From positions 62,001 through 126,000 of the forward strand of contig NZ_JAGEMO020000023.1 of NCBI RefSeq assembly GCF_017921975.2: a stretch of 64,000 nucleotides of DNA. Reading direction: 5' to 3'. Position numbers and translations under genes: made by a program. The DNA comes from Hymenobacter terricola (GTDB lineage Bacteria > Bacteroidota > Bacteroidia > Cytophagales > Hymenobacteraceae). Shown here piece after piece: positions 10,355 to 17,315 of the stretch. The notes beneath the pieces are model-generated. The model was not told the origin of the DNA. It saw nothing but the letters and a program-made list of their open reading frames with translations, and ran no database searches. Every line of letters begins with the position of its first letter. Positions within the stretch are counted from its first letter, which is position 1.

Positions 10355-11432
10355 CTAACTCTGCATCAAAAAGCCCTTGATAAACTCGTCCAGGTCCCCG
10401 TCCAGCACGTTCTGCACATCGGTGCGCTCGATGCCGGTGCGGAGGTCTTTGATGAGCTTGTAGGGATGCAGCACGTAGTTGCGAATCTGGGAGCCGAAGT
10501 CGATACGCTTCTTGGTGGCTTCCACTTTGTCGCGCTCGGCGTGGCGCTTGTCCATCTCAATCTGGTAGAGGCGCGATTTGAGCATGCGCAGGGCGTGCTC
10601 CTTGTTCATGAGCTGGCTGCGCTCAATCTGGACGGCGATGATGATACCGGACGGCGCGTGGGTGAGCCGCACGGCAGTTTCCACCTTGTTCACGTTCTGG
10701 CCGCCCGCGCCACCGGCCCGGAACGTGTCCCAGGAAATGTCGGCGGGGTTGATGTCGATAACGATGGTATCGTCAATCACCGGGTAGGCAAACACGGACG
10801 CGAACGAGGTGTGCCGCCGGCCGCTACTGTCGAACGGCGACATGCGCACGAGGCGGTGCACGCCGATTTCGCTCTTGAGGTAGCCATAGGCAAAATCCCC
10901 GTCGATTTCCAGCGAGGCCGACTTGATGCCCGCCCCTTCACCGGGCTGGTAGCTGATTTGCTTCACCCCAAAGCCGTGGCTTTCGGCCCACATGATGTAC
11001 ATGCGCATGAGCATTTCGGCCCAGTCCTGGCTTTCAGTACCCCCGGCGCCGGGGTTGATGTCGATGATGGCCGAGAGCTGGTCCTCCTCGTCGGAAAGCA
11101 TGCGTTTGAACTCCAACTGCTCCACTTTCTTGAGCGTGGCGTCGTAATCGGCCTGCATTTCGGCTTCGGGCACGTCGCCTTCGCGGTGGAAGTCGAACAG
11201 CACTTCGGTGTCGGCCAGGGCCTGTTGCACGGCTTCGTAGTCGTCGGTCCAGGTTTTGATGGCTTTGATTTCGCGCAGGGTTGCCTCGGCAGTCCTGGAA
11301 TCGTCCCAAAAGCCGGGGGCCGTGGTTTGGGCTTCGGCGGTGGCTATTTGTTCTTTGCGGGTATCGTAGTCAAAGATACCTCCTCAGGGCCTCGGCGCGG
11401 CCCTTCAAGTCCTTAATCTGGTCTTGGGTCAT
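10355..11432 (-). CDS. prfB: Peptide chain release factor 2 with programmed +1 frameshift
   Basis: RF2 recognises UGA and UAA stop codons and triggers peptide release. The gene is in two frames. A 20-codon leader (MTQDQIKDLKGRAEALRRYL) starts at ATG 11432 and ends in TGA at 11372-11370. The rest lies in the +1 frame from GAC TAC GAT. The junction reads AGGAGGTATCTTTGAC: a Shine-Dalgarno-like AGGAGG three bases before CTT TGA, the classic autoregulatory slip site. The product is about 358 residues. SPF (in MSPFDSSGRRH) is the RF2 stop-codon motif, and GGQ (in AGGAGGQNVNK) is the peptidyl-hydrolysis motif. A start at 11230 would remove the N-terminal domain and is unlikely. Confidence 0.97.
11370..11383 (-). 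promoter_or_regulatory. prfB: prfB programmed +1 frameshift site
   Basis: On the minus strand AGGAGG, TAT, CTT, TGA, C lie in order. When RF2 is scarce the ribosome pauses at TGA, the leucyl-tRNA slips from CTT to TTT, and reading continues at GAC. The family mechanism is well established; the sequence shows every element. Confidence 0.95.
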
Positions 11433-11673
11433 GGTGGGGGAATGGGTGAAGGGGCGGCTCGAATGCCGCTGGTGGGCAACAAGCCCGCGCCCGTTGGGCG
11501 TAGCAAAGCGCGAAAGTACCGCATTTTGGCGTGAGGCGCTGCCAAACCTTCGGGTTATGCCTTTCTTTGGCGATTGAATTCCGGCCAAAACCGGGCGCTG
11601 TCCGTACATTGCTGGGGGTGGAATGAGGTTCGAAGCTCTACGCAGCAGTTGCTTGAAAATCAATTTTTTATTT

Positions 11674-12048
11674 ATGACGGTTGAAGAGCTAAAGCAGGAT
11701 TTTGAGTCTGCTCGCATCAAGCACGTGCATTTCAAGAGCAAGCTGCGTTCATTTCTTTTTGGCAATGGCGGTGCCGAAGGTCCTTTGCGCGACCCCGAGC
11801 AGTGCGGACTAGGAATTTGGATTGCCGCCCGCCTGCGCGGCCGCGGGGCCTACGCGCACCTGCCCGAAGCCCGATTGTTTGACCGGCAGCATGTGCTGAT
11901 TCACCAGGAAGCCAATCGGCTGATGGACCTGCATCTGGCCGGCCGAACGGAGGCGGTGAGTGCCGGCTACGCGCCTTTGCAAGCCATTGCCGATGAAATG
12001 GTGGCCCTGCTGCAAACTATGGAGGCCCGGCTGCGTACGCAGGCCTGA
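11674..12048 (+). CDS. Stand-alone chemoreceptor zinc-binding (CZB) domain protein
   Basis: This 124-residue cytoplasmic protein is almost entirely one CZB domain. The zinc signature is complete: His19 (or His17), then C-x-L-G-x-W at Cys44-Trp49, and H-x3-H at His73/His77. CZB domains bind zinc very tightly and usually regulate chemoreceptors or diguanylate cyclases; here the domain stands alone. The ATG at 11674 is preferred over an in-frame one at 11623 because homology begins there. The stop is 27 bp before the histidine kinase gene, so the two are probably co-transcribed. Zinc or oxidant (HOCl) sensing is inference from the domain family. Confidence 0.85.
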   Translation: MTVEELKQDFESARIKHVHFKSKLRSFLFGNGGAEGPLRDPEQCGLGIWIAARLRGRGAYAHLPEARLFDRQHVLIHQEANRLMDLHLAGRTEAVSAGYAPLQAIADEMVALLQTMEARLRTQA

Positions 12049-12075
12049 ATAATTCCTTGCTGTGCAATTAACTGC

Positions 12076-13632
12076 ATGAAAATCACGCTCACTACAAAGT
12101 TATTTGCCGGGTTTGTGTTGCTGCTCGCCTTGTTTGCGGCAGTGGTGCTGTTTTACTACCAGCTGGCGGGGCAGGTGTTGCGCAACGCGCAAAAGGTCGA
12201 GGCGTCGCAAATGGTGTCGAATAACGCCGCCAACCTGCTACGCAACATCATCGATATGGAAACCGGCTTTCGGGGTTACCTGCTTATTGGCAACGAGCAA
12301 ACCTTGGGTCCCTACTATGACGGTGAGCGGCAGCTCATTGGCCGGTTTGCCGAGTTACGGTCATTGGTCACGGACACTCCGCCCCAAGTGCAGTTGGTGG
12401 AACAAACCCAGCGGCTGTTTCAGCAATGGACGAGGTATACCCACTTGCTGGTGGCCGAAAAGCGGGAAGCCCGCCGCCGCGACCCGCGGCAAAGTGGCCT
12501 CGACGGCATGGCCCACCGCCGCCTGACCGAGGGCCTGACCGGCAAGCAGGTGATGGACAACATCCGGGAGCGACTGGCGGCTTTCGAGAGCAGCGAGGCG
12601 AGCGCCCGCGCCCAGCTGCGCCACGAACTGGACACGAGTATCCTGCGCGCGGAGTGGTTATCGGCCGGGCTGGCAGTGGCAGCGCTGGTTCTGGGGCTGC
12701 TGTGGGCGGTGTACATCGTGCGAATCTTCGCCCGGCGGCTGCACAGCATGGTGGACCTGGCCCGCCAAATGGCGGAGGGCGATTACTCCAGCCAAATAGT
12801 AGACACCGAGCAGGACGAGGTGAGCGAGCTGACTGCCGCCCTGAACGTGATGGCGCGCACCGTAGGAGCCAATATTAGCCAGCTTGAAAGCCGCAACCAA
12901 GAGCTTGACCAGTTTGCTTATGTGGTATCGCACGACTTGAAGGCCCCGCTGCGCGGCATCGAGAGTGCCTCGCGCTGGATTGAGGAAGACATGGGCAAGG
13001 ACCAGCTGCCGGCCCACATTCGCGAGTTTTTGGGGCTGATGCGCCAGCGGGTGCACCGCATGGAAAAGCTCATCACGGGCATTTTGGACCTGGCGCGCAT
13101 TGGCCGCGTAGCACAGGCCAATGAAACAGTGTTTGTGCGGACGCTGGTACGCGAAGTAGTGGATACCCTGAACCCACCGGTGGGATTTAAAGTCGAGCTG
13201 CCTTTTTTTCTGCCTACGCTCACCACCAACGCCGTGCAGCTGCAGCAGGTGTTTACCAACCTTATCAGCAATGCGCTGAAGTACCATGACCACCCCGAAA
13301 CGGGCACCGTGCAAATCGGCTGCGACGACGCGGGTGAGTTTTATTTGTTCTCGGTAGCTGACGACGGACCCGGCATCGACCCGGAGTATCACGACCGAAT
13401 TTTTATTATTTTCCAGACCCTGACCGAGCGCGATACCCTGGAAAGCACCGGGGTGGGGCTGGCCATTGTTAAAAAAATTGTGGAGCGGCAGGGGGGACGC
13501 ATTGGGGTTAAGTCGGCGGAAGGCCAGGGTGCTAAGTTTATTTTTACCTGGCCCAAGCATCCGGCCAAAGACAACAATCTGGCTTCGGCCATAGCCCTGG
13601 CGGCCCCTTCTGTCGTATCATCACCAATCTGA
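12076..13632 (+). CDS. CHASE3-type sensor histidine kinase
   Basis: This membrane histidine kinase has 518 residues. TM1 is about residues 8-28. A helical extracytoplasmic domain follows, with the CHASE3 pattern ETGFRGYLLIG. TM2 is about 195-217 and a HAMP linker about 218-270. HisKA carries the phospho-acceptor His286 in VSHDLKAPLRG. HATPase_c has an N box around Asn395 (NLISNALKYH), a G1 box DDGPGID and a G2 box STGVGLAIVKKIV. The F box is atypical. It lies 58 bp before a single-domain response regulator, so that is its likely target. The upstream CZB protein may feed into it; this last point is inference. Confidence 0.92.
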   Translation: MKITLTTKLFAGFVLLLALFAAVVLFYYQLAGQVLRNAQKVEASQMVSNNAANLLRNIIDMETGFRGYLLIGNEQTLGPYYDGERQLIGRFAELRSLVTDTPPQVQLVEQTQRLFQQWTRYTHLLVAEKREARRRDPRQSGLDGMAHRRLTEGLTGKQVMDNIRERLAAFESSEASARAQLRHELDTSILRAEWLSAGLAVAALVLGLLWAVYIVRIFARRLHSMVDLARQMAEGDYSSQIVDTEQDEVSELTAALNVMARTVGANISQLESRNQELDQFAYVVSHDLKAPLRGIESASRWIEEDMGKDQLPAHIREFLGLMRQRVHRMEKLITGILDLARIGRVAQANETVFVRTLVREVVDTLNPPVGFKVELPFFLPTLTTNAVQLQQVFTNLISNALKYHDHPETGTVQIGCDDAGEFYLFSVADDGPGIDPEYHDRIFIIFQTLTERDTLESTGVGLAIVKKIVERQGGRIGVKSAEGQGAKFIFTWPKHPAKDNNLASAIALAAPSVVSSPI

Positions 13633-13690
13633 TAGCTGCTTTTTGCTGCTGTTGCGGGTATATTCCCGCTGTTGACCATTGCTTTTGCCT

Positions 13691-14134
13691 ATGTCCGCCG
13701 ACCACCCCACGCCAAGTATTTTGCTCGTGGAAGACGACCAGATGGACGTCATGAATGTGCAGCGCGAGTTGCGCCGCCAAAATATCGATGTCCCGCTCGT
13801 GCACGCCCGCAACGGCCGCGATGCCCTTAAAATGCTGCGCGGCGAGGGCGGTGAGCCCAAAATTGCCACCCCCAGCTTGGTAATGCTCGACATTAACATG
13901 CCCCGCATGAATGGCTTGGAACTGCTGGAGGTTCTCCGTGCTGACCCCGAATTCGCGAGCCTGAACGTCTTTATCATGACTACTTCGGACCTGGAATCGG
14001 ACCGATTGAAAGCCAAGGACCTTGCAGTGAGCGGTTACATTATCAAGCCGCTAAGCTTTGACAGCTTCGGCGAGGGTGGTACGAGCGTCGATGGGTTTAG
14101 CTTGTTTCTGGACCTGCTCAAGCTGAAGAGCTGA
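13691..14134 (+). CDS. Single-domain response regulator (Rcp1-like)
   Basis: This 147-residue receiver domain has no output domain. Acidic residues Glu14-Asp16 precede Asp67 in VMLDINMPRMNG, the likely phosphorylation site, and Lys119 sits in GYIIKPL. ATG 13691 (MSADHPTPSILLVEDD) is preferred over a TTG twelve bases earlier. The VEDDQMDVMNVQRELRR start resembles Rcp1-type regulators paired with phytochrome-like or CHASE3 kinases. It probably acts as a phosphate shuttle or by protein contact, since no DNA-binding part exists. It follows the kinase gene on the same strand. Confidence 0.92.
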   Translation: MSADHPTPSILLVEDDQMDVMNVQRELRRQNIDVPLVHARNGRDALKMLRGEGGEPKIATPSLVMLDINMPRMNGLELLEVLRADPEFASLNVFIMTTSDLESDRLKAKDLAVSGYIIKPLSFDSFGEGGTSVDGFSLFLDLLKLKS

Positions 14135-14159
14135 GCATCAACAGGCCATTTTCATAGCC

Positions 14160-14735
14160 TTATAGTAACCGGAACCCCATGCGGTGGTGCGGACTAGGAC
14201 CGTGCGCCCGGATGGCGGCCCGGTGGCTCTGAGTAGGGTAGCCGGCATTCTGGCTCCAACCGTAGGCGGGAAACTCGGCCGCTAGTTGTTCCATGTGCTC
14301 GTCGCGGAAGGTTTTGGCCAGAATGGAGGCGGCCGCGATGTTGCGGTACAGCCCGTCGCCGCCAATAACGCAGGTGTGCTCATAACCCGGCAACGGCCGG
14401 AACCGATTGCCATCGACTAATAGGTGCGCGGGCGTGACGGCCAGCGCGGCAACTGCCCGGTGCATGGCCAGGTAGCTGGCTTGTGCAATATTGAGGCTGC
14501 CGATTTCCGCTACCGAGGCCTGGCCAACGGCCCAGGCAATAGCTTCGGCGCATATTTCGGGCCGCAACGCCTCGCGCCGTTTGGCACTGAGCTGCTTGGA
14601 ATCGTTCAGAAAACGAGGATTGAAACCGGGCGGCAGAATAACGGCGGCTGCAAATACGGGCCCCGCCAGACAGCCACGGCCCGCTTCGTCGAGGCCGGCT
14701 TCGAGGGCTTGACCGGTATAATTGGCAGTTAACAA
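14160..14735 (-). CDS. rnhB: Ribonuclease HII
   Basis: RNase HII removes ribonucleotides and RNA-DNA hybrid primers from DNA. The frame has 191 residues from a TTG at 14735, with no ATG before the conserved core. The catalytic DEAGRG motif is at residues 16-21 (GLDEAGRGCLAGPV). Further family blocks are LNDSKQLSAKRRE, the acidic LLVDGNRF, and AAASILAKTFRDEHM. It ends with the family-typical HHRMGF. The start codon lies inside a period-7 repeat array, so that array forms the first codons or leader of this gene. It converges on the response regulator gene with a 25-bp gap. Confidence 0.95.
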   Translation of the reverse strand: MLTANYTGQALEAGLDEAGRGCLAGPVFAAAVILPPGFNPRFLNDSKQLSAKRREALRPEICAEAIAWAVGQASVAEIGSLNIAQASYLAMHRAVAALAVTPAHLLVDGNRFRPLPGYEHTCVIGGDGLYRNIAAASILAKTFRDEHMEQLAAEFPAYGWSQNAGYPTQSHRAAIRAHGPSPHHRMGFRLL

Positions 14736-14805
14736 TTTGAAAGGAGCAGTTACCAGTGGGTGTGTCGTATCAAAATTACTAACGACTGACTGATAACTGC
14801 TCCTT
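14736..14805. repeat. Period-7 repeat array with inverted repeat, upstream of rnhB
   Basis: Arms at 14741-14752 (AAGGAGCAGTTA) and 14794-14805 are perfect 12-bp inverted repeats. Heptads such as TACTAAC GACTGAC are visible at 14778-14791. The array directly precedes the TTG start of rnhB. Confidence 0.7.
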
Positions 14806-14810
14806 GGAAA

Positions 14811-15053
14811 TTAGTGGCGGCCGGCGGTGCTGCCTTCGTCGGTGGGGTCAGTTTCGCCGCGGCGCTGGCCCTGGCTATCGCGGGGGCCTTCGTCGATTTC
14901 GGCCTCTTCATCGGTGGTCACGTACTCGTTCGTGACGGGGCCCAGGCCTTGGTTGTGCTGAGCGAGGTCGGCCTCGGCTTGGGCGTGCTTGAGGTTAAAC
15001 AGGGGGTCGTGTTCGTCGGGGGAGGGATTTTGCTTGGACTTGGAAGTAGCCAT
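14811..15053 (-). CDS. Small acidic hydrophilic protein, unknown function
   Basis: An 80-residue frame starts at ATG 15053 (MATSKSKQNPSPDEHDPLFN) and ends GSTAGRH. It is rich in Asp, Glu, Gln, Asn and Gly and has no membrane segment, cysteine or recognisable fold, so it is probably disordered. A longer frame from 15164 adds a segment that looks like untranslated leader. Codon use with strong third-position G/C supports it being real. I do not recognise the family. It lies upstream of rnhB on the same strand, separated by the repeat array. Confidence 0.55.
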   Translation of the reverse strand: MATSKSKQNPSPDEHDPLFNLKHAQAEADLAQHNQGLGPVTNEYVTTDEEAEIDEGPRDSQGQRRGETDPTDEGSTAGRH

Positions 15054-15192
15054 GAAACGGGGACTGGCCGGAATGTTAGCGGCCGGAGTAGAATGGTACG
15101 GCTCAGGGCCCGGCAGGGTTGAAAGCGCCACTGCGGCAGGCTCCTTCATTACCCAAAGGACCAAAACATAGGCGTAGCGGCCGGGCCAGGCA

Positions 15193-15227
15193 CAAAAAAG
15201 GCCGCCGCACGAATGCGACGGCCTTAA
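15193..15227 (-). terminator. Intrinsic terminator of the candidate small RNA
   Basis: On minus, AAGGCCG-U-CGCA, loop UUCG, UGCG-G-CGGCCUU is followed by a run of T. The plus orientation has no T tract, so the direction is minus. Confidence 0.8.
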
Positions 15228-15331
15228 AGTGGCGGGTCCGGCTTAGAGGTGTCTACCCCACCTTTTCAGCCAGAGCGCCGCCGCACGAGAGGTCCTTCCT
15301 TTCCACATTTCCAGCCCGTGCGGGGGTACTT
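15193..15331 (-). ncRNA. Candidate structured small RNA, about 140 nt
   Basis: No protein frame fits here, but the minus strand has a complete transcription unit. The promoter TTG-N21-TATCTTTG lies at 15369-15338. The intrinsic terminator (stem closed by UUCG, then T6) lies at 15227-15193. Between them the RNA can fold into a 5' stem (CCGCACG with CGUGCGG) and a long interrupted hairpin. That hairpin pairs GGCG with CGCC, CUGGCU with AGCCGG, and AGGUG with CACCU. It lacks the SRP-RNA GGAAGGAAGCAG core and is too short for RNase P or tmRNA. A Bacteroidetes 6S-like RNA is possible but not shown. Confidence 0.55.
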
Positions 15332-15337
15332 ATGACT

Positions 15338-15369
15338 CAAAGATACAGAAAGGATACAGGCAAACGCAA
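15338..15369 (-). promoter_or_regulatory. Promoter-like element for the candidate small RNA
   Basis: TATCTTTG (15345-15338) matches the Bacteroidetes -7 consensus TAnnTTTG exactly. TTG at 15369-15367 lies 21 bp upstream, a suitable -33 position. Predicted RNA start is about 15331. Confidence 0.65.
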
Positions 15370-15475
15370 TTGTTTTTGGTTAAAATAGTGAGATTAGTCG
15401 TCCAAAGCAGGCATTGGCACGGCGGACGGCGGAAAGTAGTCGCCGATTTGCAGCTAGCCGTAAGGGCGCCGGGCG

Positions 15476-15483
15476 TAATTTTG
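15476..15483 (+). promoter_or_regulatory. -7 element upstream of the Nudix gene
   Basis: TAATTTTG matches TAnnTTTG exactly. TTTG at 15447-15450 is 25 bp upstream, longer than usual. The predicted RNA start near 15490 supports ATG 15514 and excludes a longer upstream frame. Confidence 0.55.
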
Positions 15484-15513
15484 GGACTTCTTCTAAGCTT
15501 CCCCGCCTTTATT

Positions 15514-16098
15514 ATGCCGATTTCTTCCGCGCCCATTGTCGACAAAACCCACAACCCCTGGCAAACCCTCAGTACGGAACTGAAATACCACAACCCGTGG
15601 ATTTCGGTGCGCGAAGACCAGGTGCTGAACCCTGGCGGCGGCCAGGGCATTTACGGCGTGGTGAGCATGAAAAACAAGGCCCTGGGCATTATTCCCATCG
15701 ACGCGGAGGGCAATACCTGGCTGGTGGGCCAGTACCGCTACCCGCTCAACGAGTACAGCTGGGAAATCCCGATGGGCGGCGGCCTGGTGGAGCTGGACAT
15801 CCTGGAATCGGCCCAGCGGGAGCTGAAGGAAGAAACCGGCCTGTTGGCGGCGCGCTGGACGCGCATTGCCCGCCTGCACACCTCCAATTCCGTGACCGAC
15901 GAGGAAGGCTTCGTCTTCTTAGCCGAAGACCTGACCCAGGGCGAACTGGAACCCGAAGAAACTGAAGACCTGCGCCTGTGGAAATTGCCCCTGGCCGAGG
16001 CCATCCGCATGGTGATGGACGACCGGATAACCGATGGCATCAGCGTGGCTGGGTTGCTGAAGGCGGAGAGAGTATTGGCGGGCAGAAAATCAGTATAG
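15514..16098 (+). CDS. Nudix hydrolase, ADP-ribose pyrophosphatase-like
   Basis: This 194-residue Nudix protein probably hydrolyses a nucleoside-diphosphate derivative such as ADP-ribose or an ADP-sugar; the substrate is inferred from the GGG...ELKEETG context and the QYRYPLNEYSWEIPMGGG segment. The Nudix box covers about residues 88-110, ending RELKEETGL. The first glutamate is one residue further from RE than in the strict GX5EX7REUXEEXGU pattern. ATG 15514 is chosen over an upstream open frame because a -7 element sits at 15476-15483. It is transcribed divergently from the small-RNA candidate. Confidence 0.88.
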   Translation: MPISSAPIVDKTHNPWQTLSTELKYHNPWISVREDQVLNPGGGQGIYGVVSMKNKALGIIPIDAEGNTWLVGQYRYPLNEYSWEIPMGGGLVELDILESAQRELKEETGLLAARWTRIARLHTSNSVTDEEGFVFLAEDLTQGELEPEETEDLRLWKLPLAEAIRMVMDDRITDGISVAGLLKAERVLAGRKSV

Positions 16099-16165
16099 CC
16101 TTACTGCTGTGGCAAGCGGTTGCCGGCTGAGCAGGGCTTTTCGTTTCCTCATGCCCGTAATGCCC

Positions 16166-16173
16166 TAACTTTG
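16166..16173 (+). promoter_or_regulatory. -7 element almost touching the plsC start
   Basis: TAACTTTG is an exact TAnnTTTG match only 5 bp before ATG 16179. The expected RNA start would fall on or near the ATG, giving a leaderless message, or one starting translation at ATG 16188. Confidence 0.55.
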
Positions 16174-16178
16174 CCAAT

Positions 16179-16997
16179 ATGCGCCACATGCTCCGTTACC
16201 TCGGCCAGCGCCTCTACACTACTTGGGCGGTGTTCTGGTTCATCGTCCCGTTTGTGCTTATCTACCCGTTTCAGTGGTTTTTCAGCCGGCGGCCGACCGG
16301 TGGGGGAGTGGTGCACGCGCTGAACCGGTTTTGGTCGACGTCATCCATTATAATGTGGGGCATGCCCGTGGAAGTGGTACGCGAGAGCAAAGGGCCCACC
16401 CCCCAGCCGTGCGTGTACGTGGCCAACCACGGCTCCTACGTCGACATCATGATGTTATTCAAATACATCCCGGGATTTCTGAACATGATGGGCAAGGTTT
16501 CGCTGGCCCGGGTGCCGGTGTGGGGCCCGCTGTTTGGGAACGTGTACATCACCGTGGACCGCAACAGCGCCGTGAGCCGGGGCCGGGCCGCGGTGGCTGC
16601 CCGGCGCGGCCTCGCGGCAGGCAAAAGCATTGCCATTTTCGCCGAAGGCCGCATTTCGCCCACGCCGGGCAAGGACTTGCTGCCGCTGCTGGACGGCGCT
16701 TTTCAACTGGCCATTGAGGCCGGCGTACCGGTGGTGCCGGTGGGCATGCCCCTGAACCACATGTTCATGCCCGACGTTGAAAAAAGCCTGCGGGTGCGCT
16801 TCCACCGCCTCAAAATCGTGTTTCACCAGCCTATTCCCACCACCGGGCTCACGCTGGCCGACGTGCCGGCCCTCAAAGAGCGGGTGGCCGCTTTGCTGGC
16901 CGGTGACTTTCTGCCGGAGGGTGCCATCAAGCCCGGTCCCAGCACCTGGCGCGCGCCCACAGCCGAGCAGGAGCAGCCGCAGCCCGTCAACTCCTAA
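16179..16997 (+). CDS. plsC: 1-acyl-sn-glycerol-3-phosphate acyltransferase
   Basis: PlsC acylates lysophosphatidic acid at the sn-2 position to make phosphatidic acid, at the inner membrane. The protein has 272 residues, with a hydrophobic N-terminus (about 15-35) and the HX4D catalytic motif at His84-Asp89 (NHGSYVD). The second block is FAEGRIS, in place of the more common EGTR, and VPVVPVGM follows as usual. The ATG at 16179 is used; a second in-frame ATG at 16188 is possible. It heads a tight plus-strand series with gatC and the TPR gene. The C-terminal 40 residues are Pro/Gln-rich and poorly conserved. Confidence 0.93.
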   Translation: MRHMLRYLGQRLYTTWAVFWFIVPFVLIYPFQWFFSRRPTGGGVVHALNRFWSTSSIIMWGMPVEVVRESKGPTPQPCVYVANHGSYVDIMMLFKYIPGFLNMMGKVSLARVPVWGPLFGNVYITVDRNSAVSRGRAAVAARRGLAAGKSIAIFAEGRISPTPGKDLLPLLDGAFQLAIEAGVPVVPVGMPLNHMFMPDVEKSLRVRFHRLKIVFHQPIPTTGLTLADVPALKERVAALLAGDFLPEGAIKPGPSTWRAPTAEQEQPQPVNS

Positions 16998-17024
16998 TTC
17001 ATAACTTTTAACTCATAACTCCCC
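16998..17024. repeat. Short period-7 repeat between plsC and gatC
   Basis: Units TCATAAC TTTTAAC and a further TCATAAC follow one another immediately before the GTG start of gatC. The coding-strand sequence from 16998 to 17024 contains no G. Confidence 0.7.
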
Positions 17025-17312
17025 GTGAGCACTGACCTTAGCACCCTGCGCGGCCTAGCCCATCTGGCCCGCCTCGAATTTGACGAAACCCGCGAGCAGC
17101 AAATGCTGGGTGACCTGAACAATATCCTCGATTTCGTGGCCCAGCTCGAAGGGCTTGACACGACCGGCGTGGAGCCATTGGTGCACCTGTCGCAGGAAAT
17201 CAACGTGCTGCGCGACGACGAAGCCCGCAACACCGTGAGCCATCAGGATGGCCTGCGCAACGCCCCGCGCAAGGATTCGGACTACTTCCGGGTGCCCAAA
17301 GTGCTGGATTAA
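17025..17312 (+). CDS. gatC: Asp/Glu-tRNA amidotransferase subunit C
   Basis: GatC is the small scaffold subunit of GatCAB, which converts Glu-tRNA(Gln) and Asp-tRNA(Asn) to the amidated forms. The 95-residue protein starts at GTG 17025 (MSTDLSTLRGLAHLARLEF). It shows the family pattern LARLEF...ILDFVAQLEGLDTTGVEPL and ends with the typical LRNAPRKDSDYFRVPKVL. gatA and gatB are not in the window. Only 3 bp separate its stop from the next gene, so they are probably co-transcribed. The GTG start is the only sensible one; a period-7 repeat lies directly before it. Confidence 0.95.
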   Translation: MSTDLSTLRGLAHLARLEFDETREQQMLGDLNNILDFVAQLEGLDTTGVEPLVHLSQEINVLRDDEARNTVSHQDGLRNAPRKDSDYFRVPKVLD

Positions 17313-17315
17313 TAG

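Noticed and set aside
10325..11416. Long plus-strand frame of 363 codons over prfB
   Set aside because: It is the antisense shadow of prfB: no ribosomal context, no recognisable protein, and composition follows the codon bias of the real minus-strand gene.
15193..15331. SRP RNA (4.5S) or RNase P RNA
   Set aside because: The SRP core GGAAGGAAGCAG is absent, and RNase P and tmRNA are much longer. Kept only as an unnamed small RNA.
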